Origin: an uncultured Bacteroidales bacterium
GTDB lineage: Bacteria > Bacteroidota > Bacteroidia > Bacteroidales > UBA932
NCBI GenBank assembly: GCA_944326255.1
Contig: CALVDG010000001.1
Location: forward strand, 124,001-188,000
Direction: 5' to 3'
Length of the DNA stretch: 64,000 nt
Position numbers and translations under genes: made by a program. This document shows, in pieces, positions 1 to 9,247 of the stretch. A model generated the notes under the pieces. That model searched no databases. It was given only the letters and a program-made list of their open reading frames with translations, and was not told where the DNA came from. How positions within the stretch are numbered: the stretch's first letter is position 1; each line of letters opens with the position of its first letter.

Positions 1-572
1 GAGATGACGTAACGGGCCAGCTCGTCAGTGATGCTGAACCACTGGGATGCGGAGCGGAAATCCACATCCTTGTTGATGCTGTGTCCTACGGCTTTCTGCA
101 GACTTTTGAAAGTGTCGTTCAGGAAGTGGGTCAGAAAGTTACGCGCACCTTCCGGGAAAAGGGTATAATAATGGAATCTGTCTCCCGTGTCCTCTTTCAT
201 CTCCCAGAAGTTGATGAATTCGGCTCCGCTGTGTTCATCGAAGAAGGCGTGTATGGTGTCCTGATCCTTTATCGGCAGGTCCATACCGGAAAGCAGATGA
301 TAGTAGTCATACCTGCCCCGGGCGGCAGCGGCTTCGAGCAGGGCCAGCTCGCATCTCATGATACTTACTCCTCCCCAATTGACTCTGATCCTGCGGTCCA
401 GGAAGTACAGGCCGGAGTGTCTGCACGTACGAGTCCAGTCCTCGGGACGGAACGTGGCTTTCCGGTCAACGTGTACGAAGATGTCGTTGCGCGGGTCGTC
501 CAGCAGCGCAATCAGCTTACGGAACTGACCGGGGTTCTTATGAGCCAGTATCAGATATGCGTGACGTTTCAT
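1..572 (-). CDS. GT14 core-2/I-branching-like glycosyltransferase (partial)
   Basis: The first 190 codons are visible; the C-terminus lies outside the window. The protein opens with MKRHAYLILAHKNPGQF, followed by a VHVDRK strand and, near residue 95, a HLLSGMDLPIKD segment. Both are hallmarks of the family-14 beta-1,6-N-acetylglucosaminyltransferase fold found in bacterial polysaccharide loci. It probably adds a sugar to a surface glycan at the cytoplasmic membrane; donor and acceptor cannot be read from sequence. It starts 12 bp after the stop of the upstream family-2 glycosyltransferase on the same strand, so the two are probably cotranscribed. Family call is strong, substrate unknown. Confidence 0.85.
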   Translation of the reverse strand, partial: MKRHAYLILAHKNPGQFRKLIALLDDPRNDIFVHVDRKATFRPEDWTRTCRHSGLYFLDRRIRVNWGGVSIMRCELALLEAAAARGRYDYYHLLSGMDLPIKDQDTIHAFFDEHSGAEFINFWEMKEDTGDRFHYYTLFPEGARNFLTHFLNDTFKSLQKAVGHSINKDVDFRSASQWFSITDELARYVI

Positions 573-584
573 AAGACAAATATA

Positions 585-1559
585 TCAGTTATTTTTCAAG
601 GTTTTGAAGACATTCCTGATTTTAAGCATCAGCATTGCCGTGGAAAGCATGCCGTAGTGGCACAGCCATGCCGTCAATTTGCTGAATGAGGATACTTCAG
701 GATGCTTCCATAGTACGGCGTCTGATTCCGGATAGTGCCGCAGGGCTTCCTTAAGCCGGGAGGTGTCGCTGCTGCATTGAATGAGGGCTACACGTATCTT
801 GAACTTCAGAAACAGGACGTATCCGGACAGTGTCGGAGAACCGTTAAAGGATTCCATCAGGATATCAATTACTTTTTCTCTCAGCAGGCAGTTGTCAAAT
901 GTGATGTCTCTGGATATGGCGTTGGGATTGATGTCCCTGGTGTAGTGATACAGGGCTTTGGGGACGTATGTGACAGTACCGGCATGAGCGAAAAGCCTCG
1001 GGATGGTCGCCATGTCTTCCCACATGCTCATATCCTGTGGGAATCTGACGTTGTAATCCGTATAGAGTCTTCTTCTTATCAGTTTGTTCCAGCACGCACT
1101 GTGCAGGGTCTCATCGAGAAGCATTCTGATGCAGCTGTCCGGATTGTCCGGCACATGCAGTTTCCGGTACCGGCTCTTTCCGTGATAGTCTTCAAAATAA
1201 TCGCAGACGGCGATGTCGGCATTCTTTGCTACTGCGGCCGAGTAAAGTGCTTCCAGCATATCCGGTTCTGTCCAGTCATCCGGATCGACATGGATCGTGT
1301 ACTCACCCACGGCATGGTCAATACCGCACTGCCGGGCGGATGAGACTCCTCCGTTTTTCTTGTGGATTACTTTTATACGGTTGTCTGCCGCGGCATAGCT
1401 GTCGCATATCTCTCCGCTTTTGTCGGGACTTCCGTCATCTATGAGTATAATCTCGAAATCCTTGAATGTCTGGGCCAGCAGGGAGTCCAGGCAATGATGT
1501 ATATATTGTTCTGCTTTGTAGACAGGTATTATTACTGAAACTGATGTGGTGTCTTTCAT
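585..1559 (-). CDS. Family 2 glycosyltransferase
   Basis: A 324-residue GT-A-fold glycosyltransferase. It begins SVIIPVYKAEQYI at residues 8-20, has the nucleotide-binding LIDDGSPDKS at 39-48 and the metal-binding DPDDW at 92-96. There is no obvious transmembrane segment, so it is likely a peripheral cytoplasmic enzyme that transfers an activated sugar to a growing polysaccharide. The start codon overlaps the stop codon of the preceding capsular-type gene by one base, and the next glycosyltransferase follows after 12 bp, which indicates one operon. The sugar specificity is not predictable. Confidence 0.92.
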   Translation of the reverse strand: MKDTTSVSVIIPVYKAEQYIHHCLDSLLAQTFKDFEIILIDDGSPDKSGEICDSYAAADNRIKVIHKKNGGVSSARQCGIDHAVGEYTIHVDPDDWTEPDMLEALYSAAVAKNADIAVCDYFEDYHGKSRYRKLHVPDNPDSCIRMLLDETLHSACWNKLIRRRLYTDYNVRFPQDMSMWEDMATIPRLFAHAGTVTYVPKALYHYTRDINPNAISRDITFDNCLLREKVIDILMESFNGSPTLSGYVLFLKFKIRVALIQCSSDTSRLKEALRHYPESDAVLWKHPEVSSFSKLTAWLCHYGMLSTAMLMLKIRNVFKTLKNN

Positions 1560-2458
1560 TACATTTTCTGTATTACGTCAGAGAATGTTCCCGGTGAGGG
1601 GAATGCGGCCGCTTTCGATTTGTATTCTGTTTTCTGGAAAAATGCCCCTGAAGTCACATTGTCAAAAGTCTCCTGGCTGAAAGGCTTGTCTCTGTAATTC
1701 CACCAAAGGGCATGTGTGGCATCCTGCGCCGATGCGGGCATTCTGGAGAAGAGCCCGGCCGCTTTTGGATTATTCTCTACCACCAGTCTGAACAAAAGCT
1801 GATGAACGAAATAGTCCACTGTGCTCTCCTCGTATTTCCAGTAGGTCTGTATGGCGTGGTTCCAGGCTTTTATCAGGTAGTTTCCCTTCCTGGCCCTGAA
1901 AAAGCAGTTCTGGATAAAAGCGTATGCGCCGGACATCCTGTCTCCACTCATGAAGATGAAGAAGTCCTCGTTCATAATCCAGTCCGGAACAGGGGCCGTG
2001 ACAAAGTCCGTAGCATCCATCCATATGCCGCCATGCCTGTAAATCAGCTCTGTGCGGCATATGTCAGTAAAATGTGCAGGACGGATCCGGCCTGCTTTCC
2101 ATTTCTCCATGATGTAGTCCGGAAGTGTTATCCAGTCCCATATGGTGTTTTCATCCAGGACGACGAGTTCCTGTCCGCAGAGCCGGCGGATACTTCTGTA
2201 GCAGGCCTTGACGATCCCGGGAGCATTGTCCTCACCCTGAAGCCAGATTGAGAAGATGCGCTCATCCTCCGGCAGGGCGGGGTCATCTGCCGGGATGTCC
2301 TTGATGTACGGTACATACTGCTGCAGGTAGTCCAGAACGGCCTTTGCGGTCACATTGCCTCTGCGTCGGCGTCTGACATCCTTGGGCTGCCACATCCAGT
2401 TGAAGATGTGACCGAAAAGGGCCACTCTGAGTGCGACAGTAAATCTTTTGATATTCAT
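1559..2458 (-). CDS. Capsular polysaccharide synthesis protein (GT32-like)
   Basis: A 299-residue protein of the Caps_synth/Gly_transf_sug type. Visible motifs are IFSIWLQG near residue 70 and the segment around DICRTELIYRHGGIWMDAT at 132-150, the usual DXD-containing active site of this superfamily. I start it at the MNIKRF methionine at 2458; a longer in-frame extension to 2527 would run into the terminator hairpin just upstream. It is the first gene of a three-glycosyltransferase operon and probably acts in capsule or O-glycan assembly. Specific linkage unknown. Confidence 0.85.
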   Translation of the reverse strand: MNIKRFTVALRVALFGHIFNWMWQPKDVRRRRRGNVTAKAVLDYLQQYVPYIKDIPADDPALPEDERIFSIWLQGEDNAPGIVKACYRSIRRLCGQELVVLDENTIWDWITLPDYIMEKWKAGRIRPAHFTDICRTELIYRHGGIWMDATDFVTAPVPDWIMNEDFFIFMSGDRMSGAYAFIQNCFFRARKGNYLIKAWNHAIQTYWKYEESTVDYFVHQLLFRLVVENNPKAAGLFSRMPASAQDATHALWWNYRDKPFSQETFDNVTSGAFFQKTEYKSKAAAFPSPGTFSDVIQKM

Positions 2459-2488
2459 TTCAAAGATGTAGGGTTTGCAGTTAAAAGA

Positions 2489-2522
2489 ATTCCGGCAGAT
2501 ACGGATACCAACCTGCCGGAAT
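2489..2522 (-). terminator. Rho-independent terminator of nifJ
   Basis: A perfect 10-bp inverted repeat (ATTCCGGCAG / CTGCCGGAAT) with a 14-base loop lies 25 bp past the nifJ stop. On the minus strand it is followed by a T-rich run (TTCTTTT). It separates nifJ from the polysaccharide operon. Confidence 0.8.
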
Positions 2523-2546
2523 CTCATGTTACAATACGGAACTACG

Positions 2547-5500
2547 TTACTGAGCCAGGCGCTTGTAGGACTCGTAGCGGATCTTGGCGTACTGCTCGGT
2601 CTTGTCGAAGAGTTCCTGAGCTGTCTCGGGGAAGCTCTTCATCAGCGAGCTGTAGCGTACCTCGCCCTTGATGAACTCCTGGAACTTGCTCCAGTCAGGC
2701 TCCTTGCTGTCGAGGGTGAAGGGATTCTTGCCTTCTTCGGCGAGGGCGGGGTTGAAGCGGTACAGATGCCAGTAACCGCACTCGACTGCGAGCTTCTCCT
2801 CATGCTGGCTCCTGCCCATGCCGTTGCGCAGACCGTGGTTGATGCAGGGCGCGTAGGCGATGATCAGGGAAGGTCCGTTGTAGGCCTCTGCCTCCTTGAG
2901 TACGTTGAAGTACTGAACGGGGTTGGCACCCATGGCCACCTGTGCCACGTAGACGTAGCCGTAGCTCATGGCCATCATGCCCAGGTCTTTCTTGCGCACC
3001 TTCTTTCCGGATGTCGCGAACTTGGCGACGGCTCCGGCAGGGGTGGACTTGGATGACTGTCCGCCGGTGTTGGAGTATACCTCGGTGTCGAGCACGAGTA
3101 CGTTGACATTCTCGCCTGACGCCAGGACGTGGTCCAGTCCGCCGTATCCGATGTCGTATGCCCAGCCGTCACCGCCGAAGATCCACTGGCTGCGTGCAGG
3201 GATCCAGTCGCGGTAGCCGTACAGTTTCCTGCAGGCCTCGCAGTCGCTTTCCTCGAGCATCGGGACGAGCTTGTCGCAGATCTCGCGTGTGGCTGCGGCG
3301 TTGCCCCTGTCGGCAAGCCACTGCTCGAAGAGGGCCTTGATGTCTGCGGAGCATTTGTTGCACTCCAGACCCTGCTTCATCAGCTCGGCTACGGTGTTGC
3401 GCAGTCTCTCCGTACCGAGTCTCATGCCGAGACCGAACTCGGCGTTGTCCTCGAACAGGGAGTTGTCCCATGCGGGTCCGCGTCCGTTCTTGTCGGTGCA
3501 GTAAGGTGAGGACGGGAATGACGCGCTGTAGATGGACGAGCATCCGGTAGCGTTGGCCACCATCATGCGGTCACCGAAGAGCTGTGTGATGGCCTTGATG
3601 TAAGGTGTCTCACCGCAGCCGGCACATGCGCCCGAGAACTCGAACAGAGGCTGTGAGAATTGGGAGTTCTTGAAGTTCTGTGTCTTGGGAGCGACAGTGT
3701 CCTTGTAGCCCACGTTGGCATGCATGTAGTCGAATACTGCCTGCTGGTTCATCTGGGTGTCGAGAGGTTTCATCTCGAGGGCTTTCTCCTTGGCGGGACA
3801 TACGTCTACGCAGTTGCCGCAGCCGGTGCAGTCCAGAGGGGATACCTGCATGGTGAAGCGGTAAGCCTTGAACGCTGCCTTGCCTTCCGCGCTCCTGACT
3901 CCCTCGGGAGCCTTTGCCAGTTCCTCTTCGGTGGAGAGGAAAGGACGGATGGCTGCGTGAGGGCAGACATACGCGCACTGGTTGCACTGGATACATTTCT
4001 CGGGATTCCACTCGGGAACGTTGACTGCGATACCGCGTTTCTCAAATGCGGCCGTGCCTGCGGGTATGGTGCCGTCGGCATGTTCGCCGGTAAAGGCACT
4101 GACGGGAATCTCGTATCCGTTCTGGGCGTTGACCACGTCGGCTACGCTGCGTACCCACTCGGGTGCGAGGCGGTCGAAGTTGGCCGGACGGAAGCGGGCC
4201 ACTACGTTGCTCCACTCAGCGGGAACGGTGAGTTCCTCGTACTCGGCTCCGCGGTCTACTGCGGCGTAGTTCATGCTGACCACTTTCTCGCCCTTCTTGC
4301 CGTAGCTCTTGTCGATGGCTTTCTTCATGAAGGCCACGGCCTGCTCGTAGGGGATGATGCCGGTGATCTTGAAGAATGCGGACTGGAGGATGGTGTTGGT
4401 GCGGTTGCCCAGACCGATCTCCTCGGCTATCTTGGTGGCGTTGATGATGTAGACTTTCAGACCTTTCTCGGCGATGATCTGCTTTACATGGTCGGGTATC
4501 CTCTTGAGAGTCTCTTCCATCGACCAGAGGCTGTTGAGCAGGAATGTACCGCCTCTCTTGATGCCTTTGAGCACATCGTATTTATAAAGGTATGAGGGTA
4601 CGTGGCAGGCCACGAAGTCAGGGGTGGACACCAGGTAGGGAGATGTGATGGGGCTGTCTCCGAAACGCAGGTGAGAGCAGGTGTATCCGCCGGACTTCTT
4701 GGAATCATAGTCGAAGTAACCCTGGCAGTATTTGGATGTATGGTCACCGATGATCTTGATGGTGTTCTTGTTGGCACCCACCGTTCCGTCGGAGCCGAGG
4801 CCGTAGAACTTGCACTCGTAGGTGCCTTTCTTGGCCAGGGAGACTTCCTCGCCTACAGGGAGGGACTTGAAGGTCACGTCATCGGTGATGCCGATGGTGA
4901 AGTCGGCTTTGGGCTGTTTCTGCTTGAGGTTCTTGAAGACGGCGAATATTTGGGCGGGGCTGGTGTCCTTGGAGGACAGACCGTAGCGTCCGCCGATGAT
5001 GTAGGGAGCGTCACCGCCCATCTCGGCAAGTGTGGACTTGACATCGAGATAGAGGGGCTCGCCTACGCTGCCGGGCTCCTTGCAGCGGTCGAGTACTGCG
5101 ATGCGCTTGACGCTCTTGGGCAGGACTCTGAGGAAATATTTGGCTGAGAAAGGCCTGTAGAGGCGGACAGTGATGACACCGACTTTCTCGCCCTTGGCCA
5201 TGAGGGCATCAACGACTTCGCGGATAGTCTCGCATACGGAGCCCATGGCGATGATGATGTCCTTGGCGTTGGGATCACCGTAGTAGTCGAACGGCAGGTA
5301 ATGGCGGCCTGTCAGCTCGCTGATCTCACCCATGTAGCGGGCTACGATGTCGGGAACGGCGTCATAGTAGGTGTTGCTTGCCTCGCGGGCCTGGAAATAT
5401 ACGTCGGGATTCTGGGCGGTGCCTCTGGTCACGGGCTTGTTGGGGTTGAGGGCTCTCTTGCGGAATGCCTCCAGGGCTTTCTCGCTGATCATGCTCTTGA

Positions 5501-6077
5501 GGGCATCGGGGTCGAGCACCTCGATCTTCTGGATCTCGTGTGATGTGCGGAATCCGTCGAAGAAGTGGATGAAGGGCACGCTGGATTTGATGGTGGAGAG
5601 ATGGGCTACGGCTCCGAGGTCCATGGCTTCCTGTACGCTGGATGAGGCCAGCATGGCGAAACCGGTCTGACGGCAGGCCATCACGTCCTGATGGTCTCCG
5701 AAGATGGACAAGGCCTGGGTGGCGAGGGCGCGGGCCGATACATGGAATACCGTAGGCAGCAGCTCGCCGGCGATCTTGTACATATTGGGAATCATCAGCA
5801 GCAATCCCTGTGACGCAGTGAATGTGGTGGTCAGGGCTCCGGCCTGAAGTGAGCCGTGAACAGCACCTGCCGCTCCTCCCTCACTCTGCATTTCCGTTAC
5901 TTTTACTGTCTCCCCGAACAGATTCTTCTTGCCGAAGGCGGCCCATTCGTCTACGTATTCGGCCATGGTCGAAGAAGGTGTGATAGGGTAGATGGCGGCA
6001 TGTTCACTGAACATATACGCTACATGCGCGGCGGCGTAGTTGCCGTCACATGTGATAAATGTTTTCTCTTTTGCCAT
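2547..6077 (-). CDS. nifJ: Pyruvate:ferredoxin (flavodoxin) oxidoreductase
   Basis: A 1176-residue single-chain homodimer-type enzyme that oxidatively decarboxylates pyruvate to acetyl-CoA while reducing ferredoxin; length fits the family. The N-terminus has the YPITPSSTMAE pyruvate-binding region. Two ferredoxin-like clusters, CIQCNQCAYVCP near residue 697 and CTGCGNCVDVCP near 750, bind 4Fe-4S centres. The C-terminal thiamine diphosphate domain begins with GACAGCGETPYIK near 815, which also supplies proximal cluster cysteines, and contains NATGCSSIYSASFPSSPY. It lies 41 bp downstream of fabD on the same strand with no clear promoter between them. It is central to anaerobic carbon flow. Very sure. 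Confidence 0.98.
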   Translation of the reverse strand: MAKEKTFITCDGNYAAAHVAYMFSEHAAIYPITPSSTMAEYVDEWAAFGKKNLFGETVKVTEMQSEGGAAGAVHGSLQAGALTTTFTASQGLLLMIPNMYKIAGELLPTVFHVSARALATQALSIFGDHQDVMACRQTGFAMLASSSVQEAMDLGAVAHLSTIKSSVPFIHFFDGFRTSHEIQKIEVLDPDALKSMISEKALEAFRKRALNPNKPVTRGTAQNPDVYFQAREASNTYYDAVPDIVARYMGEISELTGRHYLPFDYYGDPNAKDIIIAMGSVCETIREVVDALMAKGEKVGVITVRLYRPFSAKYFLRVLPKSVKRIAVLDRCKEPGSVGEPLYLDVKSTLAEMGGDAPYIIGGRYGLSSKDTSPAQIFAVFKNLKQKQPKADFTIGITDDVTFKSLPVGEEVSLAKKGTYECKFYGLGSDGTVGANKNTIKIIGDHTSKYCQGYFDYDSKKSGGYTCSHLRFGDSPITSPYLVSTPDFVACHVPSYLYKYDVLKGIKRGGTFLLNSLWSMEETLKRIPDHVKQIIAEKGLKVYIINATKIAEEIGLGNRTNTILQSAFFKITGIIPYEQAVAFMKKAIDKSYGKKGEKVVSMNYAAVDRGAEYEELTVPAEWSNVVARFRPANFDRLAPEWVRSVADVVNAQNGYEIPVSAFTGEHADGTIPAGTAAFEKRGIAVNVPEWNPEKCIQCNQCAYVCPHAAIRPFLSTEEELAKAPEGVRSAEGKAAFKAYRFTMQVSPLDCTGCGNCVDVCPAKEKALEMKPLDTQMNQQAVFDYMHANVGYKDTVAPKTQNFKNSQFSQPLFEFSGACAGCGETPYIKAITQLFGDRMMVANATGCSSIYSASFPSSPYCTDKNGRGPAWDNSLFEDNAEFGLGMRLGTERLRNTVAELMKQGLECNKCSADIKALFEQWLADRGNAAATREICDKLVPMLEESDCEACRKLYGYRDWIPARSQWIFGGDGWAYDIGYGGLDHVLASGENVNVLVLDTEVYSNTGGQSSKSTPAGAVAKFATSGKKVRKKDLGMMAMSYGYVYVAQVAMGANPVQYFNVLKEAEAYNGPSLIIAYAPCINHGLRNGMGRSQHEEKLAVECGYWHLYRFNPALAEEGKNPFTLDSKEPDWSKFQEFIKGEVRYSSLMKSFPETAQELFDKTEQYAKIRYESYKRLAQ

Positions 6078-6118
6078 TATTAGGACGATTTTAGTAGTTA
6101 TTGTTATTTGTTGTAGTT

Positions 6119-6976
6119 TTATTTATTCGGAAGGCATTTTTTGATAAGCCCCTGCAGTACGGCGCCGGGACCGAGCTCCACGAACTCGGACGCTCCGTCG
6201 CGGTGCATGTTGAGCACCGTCTGGGTCCATCTTACGGGGGAGGTGAGCTGGCGCAGCAGCTTGTCCTTTATCTCGGCCGGGTCTGTGGAGGGCTGTGCGT
6301 CCACGTTCTGGTATACAGGGCAGACGGGAGCCTTTATCTCGGTCCTGCTTATGGCCTCGGCCAGTTCCAGTCTGGCAGGCTCCATCAGCGGTGAGTGGAA
6401 CGCTCCTCCTACGGCCAGTCTGAGAGCTCTTTTGGCACCGGCCTCCTTCAGCGTCTCGCAGGCCTTGTCCACGGCTTCTATCTCGCCTGATATGACGAGC
6501 TGGCCGGGGCAGTTGTAGTTGGCCGGGACGACGATGCCGTCAGTCTCGGCGCAGACCTTCTCCACCAGGCCGTCTGGCAGGCCGATGATGGCGGCCATGG
6601 TCGAGGGCCTGGCCTCGCAGGCTTTCTGCATGGCCATCGCCCTGGCGTATACCAGGCGGAGTCCGTCCTCGAAGGACATGGCTCCGGCGGCTACCAGAGC
6701 CGAGAACTCTCCGAGGGAGTGCCCGGCGGTCATGTCCGGTCTGAAATTATCTATAGTGGCAGCAGCGGCGACAGAGTGGATGAACACTGCCGGCTGGGTT
6801 ACTCTGGTCTGTTTGAGGTCATCGGCCGAGCCGGTGAACATTATGCTGCGGATGTCGAATCCGAGGATGTCGCATGCGCTGTCAATGAGCTCCTTGGCCT
6901 TGGGGCTTGCATCGTACAGATCCTTGCCCATCCCTGTAAATTGTGCTCCCTGTCCGGGAAAAACATAAGCAGTCAT
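6119..6976 (-). CDS. fabD: Malonyl-CoA:ACP transacylase
   Basis: A 285-residue enzyme that loads malonyl groups on acyl carrier protein for fatty-acid synthesis. It begins with AYVFPGQGAQ, has the nucleophile motif GHSLG at residues 85-89 (Ser87) and the active-site His in GGAFHSPLM near residue 194. I choose the ATG at 6976; an in-frame TTG four codons earlier is possible but less likely. It is read in the same direction as nifJ, which follows after 41 bp. Length and motifs are standard. Confidence 0.96.
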   Translation of the reverse strand: MTAYVFPGQGAQFTGMGKDLYDASPKAKELIDSACDILGFDIRSIMFTGSADDLKQTRVTQPAVFIHSVAAAATIDNFRPDMTAGHSLGEFSALVAAGAMSFEDGLRLVYARAMAMQKACEARPSTMAAIIGLPDGLVEKVCAETDGIVVPANYNCPGQLVISGEIEAVDKACETLKEAGAKRALRLAVGGAFHSPLMEPARLELAEAISRTEIKAPVCPVYQNVDAQPSTDPAEIKDKLLRQLTSPVRWTQTVLNMHRDGASEFVELGPGAVLQGLIKKCLPNK

Positions 6977-7017
6977 ATTCTTTTTCAAATTTTATTTGTA
7001 CATTTGCATTCCTTTTC

Positions 7018-7089
7018 GCCTCCGTAGTTTAATGGATAGAATGAGAGATTCCGGTTCTCTTGGTTGGGGTTCGATTCCCCACGGAGGTA
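7018..7089 (+). tRNA. tRNA-Arg (anticodon CCG)
   Basis: A full cloverleaf can be drawn: acceptor GCCTCCG / CGGAGGT with a G-U first pair, D arm around TAGTTTAATGGATA, anticodon stem AGAGA/TCTCT with loop TTCCGGT (anticodon CCG), and T arm GGGG TTCGATT CCCC. CCA is not encoded. A TAnnTTTG-type minus-7 box (TACATTTG, 6999-7006) lies 11 bp upstream. The 3' end directly abuts the stop codon of the oppositely oriented DUF308 gene. Confidence 0.95.
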
Positions 7090-7656
7090 CTATTCTTCTA
7101 TTATAATTTCCTTCATTCTTTTTCTTACGATGTAAGTCGATGCGAACTCCGACAGTGAGTAAAGCAGCAGTCCCGCACCGAACAGTATGAACAGCCAGTT
7201 GCCGGCCTTGCTGGGGAAGAAGAACATTATCACGCCTATAATGACAGTGAGTGCCGGCCCTAGAAAGACAGTCCACGGTATCCGTACCACTTTTGCTGTC
7301 CTGACCAGGTTCACTATGTCGCCCAGACCGAATATCAGCAGCACCAGTCCGAATACGAACATGATGAAGTTGATGAAGAACGACGGGAATACCAGCAGCA
7401 CCAGTCCGAAGGCGATGTCCACTATGGAGTTGAGCATCAGAAGTGATATCTTCTCCTTTTTCCATCTGCCCGTGTAGTACAGTATGATGTTCACGATCCC
7501 GATGAGCAGGATCAGCGCACCCAGAATGTACATGCAGTAGTTCTTGACCTGCTCGGGCCAGATGACCAGCACCAGGCCTCCTATCAGGGCTACGATGGCC
7601 CTGGCGTATCCGTAAGATCTGTCAAAAAAGACATTTGTCTGCTTCTCTCCGTTCAT
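7090..7656 (-). CDS. HdeD/DUF308-family integral membrane protein
   Basis: A 188-residue protein with about six hydrophobic segments arranged as three hairpins, each ending in a G-rich stretch such as ILGALILLIGIVNII and VFGLVLLIFGLGDIV. That is the repeat pattern of the DUF308 (HdeD-like) family. HdeD of enterobacteria is linked to acid stress, but the role in Bacteroidales is not established. Short charged tails flank the membrane core. The gene converges on the tRNA-Arg gene with no spacer, and its promoter region is shared with the divergent lipoprotein gene. Confidence 0.8.
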   Translation of the reverse strand: MNGEKQTNVFFDRSYGYARAIVALIGGLVLVIWPEQVKNYCMYILGALILLIGIVNIILYYTGRWKKEKISLLMLNSIVDIAFGLVLLVFPSFFINFIMFVFGLVLLIFGLGDIVNLVRTAKVVRIPWTVFLGPALTVIIGVIMFFFPSKAGNWLFILFGAGLLLYSLSEFASTYIVRKRMKEIIIEE

Positions 7657-7683
7657 GTCTATTACGGTCTTTGAATTAATTTA

Positions 7684-7717
7684 CAAAGATACAAAACGAT
7701 TTTGAAAACTCATCAAA
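7684..7717 (-). promoter_or_regulatory. Putative promoter of the DUF308 gene
   Basis: The minus strand has TATCTTTG (7684-7691) 28 bp before the start codon and TTTG (7714-7717) 22 bp further upstream. The spacing is slightly longer than the usual 19-21. Confidence 0.45.
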
Positions 7718-7731
7718 ACAAGATATCTTTG
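7701..7731 (+). promoter_or_regulatory. Promoter of the secreted-protein operon
   Basis: TTTG (7701-7704), a 19-base spacer and TATCTTTG (7724-7731) match the Bacteroidetes vegetative sigma factor consensus exactly. The first gene starts 20 bp downstream. Confidence 0.75.
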
Positions 7732-7751
7732 TAAGCAAATAAGGCAAAACT

Positions 7752-8246
7752 ATGAGGAAAATCTCTCTTTTTTTAATTCTTTGTGCATTTTCAGTTATGT
7801 TTACGTCGTGCGGAAGTGCGTCTAAACTGAGCAAGGCCGATACCCCCTGGACTTATGAAATAGAGAGTGTGGGTGTGGGCGCGGACGGAACTTACGCCAT
7901 CAGAGTGTGGAGTTATTACAAGAATGCCAAGATGCCGCTGGAGGTGGCCAAGCGCAATGCCGTACACGCCGTGATATTCAAGGGTGTGCCGGCAGGCAAC
8001 GGAGCCGCGTCGCAGCCTCCGATGGTCACGGGGCAGCTGAGTGCTTCCGATACGGCGTTTTTCGACAATTTCTTCATGGCTGATTATCAGAACTACATCA
8101 ACTCAGTGGCGAACAGCAGTCTTCGGATCATCAAGTTGCGGGCCAGGGAGTATAAGATCGGCTATGTGGTGTCCGTGGCCAAGGACAATCTCAGAAAGTA
8201 TCTTGAGGATCAGGGCGTGATAAAAGGCCTCTCGTCAGGATTCTAG
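7752..8246 (+). CDS. Uncharacterised lipoprotein
   Basis: A 164-residue protein with a lipoprotein signal peptide: charged MRK, a hydrophobic core, then the lipobox MFTSC with the acylated Cys near residue 20. The mature part resembles no family I recognise. It contains a conserved-looking AKRNAVHAVIFKGVP segment, the sort of ridge seen in small Bacteroidales periplasmic proteins. It is first of four same-strand genes (lipoprotein, WG-repeat, 425-residue secreted, patatin) and sits downstream of a consensus promoter. Function unknown; envelope location is well supported. Confidence 0.75.
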   Translation: MRKISLFLILCAFSVMFTSCGSASKLSKADTPWTYEIESVGVGADGTYAIRVWSYYKNAKMPLEVAKRNAVHAVIFKGVPAGNGAASQPPMVTGQLSASDTAFFDNFFMADYQNYINSVANSSLRIIKLRAREYKIGYVVSVAKDNLRKYLEDQGVIKGLSSGF

Positions 8247-8277
8247 ACTATCTTTAAATAATTCTAAACTATTTTTT

Positions 8278-9237
8278 ATGAGAAAAACTGTATTGATCTC
8301 GTGTCTGGGAGCGTTGTTGTGCTCGGCAACGGCCGCGGCCCAGACGATGATACCTTTCCAGTCCGGTAAGGCATGGGGGTATAAGGATGCTCAGGGGAAA
8401 GTAATCGTCGAGGCCAGGTATGCGGATGCAAGCCAGGCCGTGGACGGTTTCGGTCTTGTGAGCCTTTATGACGGTTCCGGTTACAAATGGGGAGTAGTGG
8501 GCTCGGACGGACGCGAGGTGCTTCCCGTGGAGTATGACTATGTGGATATGTGCAATGACGGTATGGTGGCCGTGTACACCGGGCCGGTGGATGCTGAAAG
8601 CCTGTATATGGCAGGGGGGCAGTGGAAATTTATCAGCCTTGCGGATCTTTCGGAGTCTGCCGGATCCTATAATCTGGTGGGCCCCTATGTGGACGGTCTG
8701 GCCTGGGTCAACAGCAAGCCGACTTCCATGAAGCGTCAGATGAGGGTCATGCCTATACTTGACAAGAAAGGCAAGCCCACAGGTGAAGAGAATATCATAT
8801 TCGGAGTCTCAGCCTCATTTATGCTGGAGGATATGATTGTCCCTGATGATTCGGGCAATGTCGTTCTGGAGGATGCGGAGTGGGTGTTGATAGACCGCAA
8901 TGGCACTGCGGTTACGGATGCGGCCTCTCCTTATCAGGCTGTCGGGATGTTCGAGAACGGCCTGGCCTGGGTAAAGCGCGACGGTCTGTTCGGCTTTGTC
9001 AATACAAGCGGGGAGGAGGTTATCCCCGTCAAGTACGTGACGGTGCAGGACGCGCCCGGTTCTCATCCTGCGGCTCTGTTGCTTAACCCGGAGACCGGTG
9101 CCGTGAGATGGGTCATGAACGAGGCCGGTCAGATAGCCTGGCTCAATGAGAAGGGCGAGGTGGTGATAGACTTTATAGACTCTGACGGCAGGGTATCCGT
9201 GTTTGACACAGTGGACGAAAATATGTGGGATTATTAA
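8278..9237 (+). CDS. Secreted WG-repeat protein
   Basis: A 319-residue protein with an N-terminal signal peptide ending about AAAQ at residue 22. It then has WG (KWG) beta-repeat units, for example KAWGYKDAQGKVIVEARY, YKWGVVGSDGREVLPVEY and DGLFGFVNTSGEEVIPVKY. Such repeats form a beta-propeller-like or solenoid fold and usually act in protein binding rather than catalysis. It lies 31 bp after the lipoprotein gene and 10 bp before the next secreted protein, in one operon. Exact role unknown. Confidence 0.85.
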   Translation: MRKTVLISCLGALLCSATAAAQTMIPFQSGKAWGYKDAQGKVIVEARYADASQAVDGFGLVSLYDGSGYKWGVVGSDGREVLPVEYDYVDMCNDGMVAVYTGPVDAESLYMAGGQWKFISLADLSESAGSYNLVGPYVDGLAWVNSKPTSMKRQMRVMPILDKKGKPTGEENIIFGVSASFMLEDMIVPDDSGNVVLEDAEWVLIDRNGTAVTDAASPYQAVGMFENGLAWVKRDGLFGFVNTSGEEVIPVKYVTVQDAPGSHPAALLLNPETGAVRWVMNEAGQIAWLNEKGEVVIDFIDSDGRVSVFDTVDENMWDY

Positions 9238-9247
9238 AATTTAAGCT

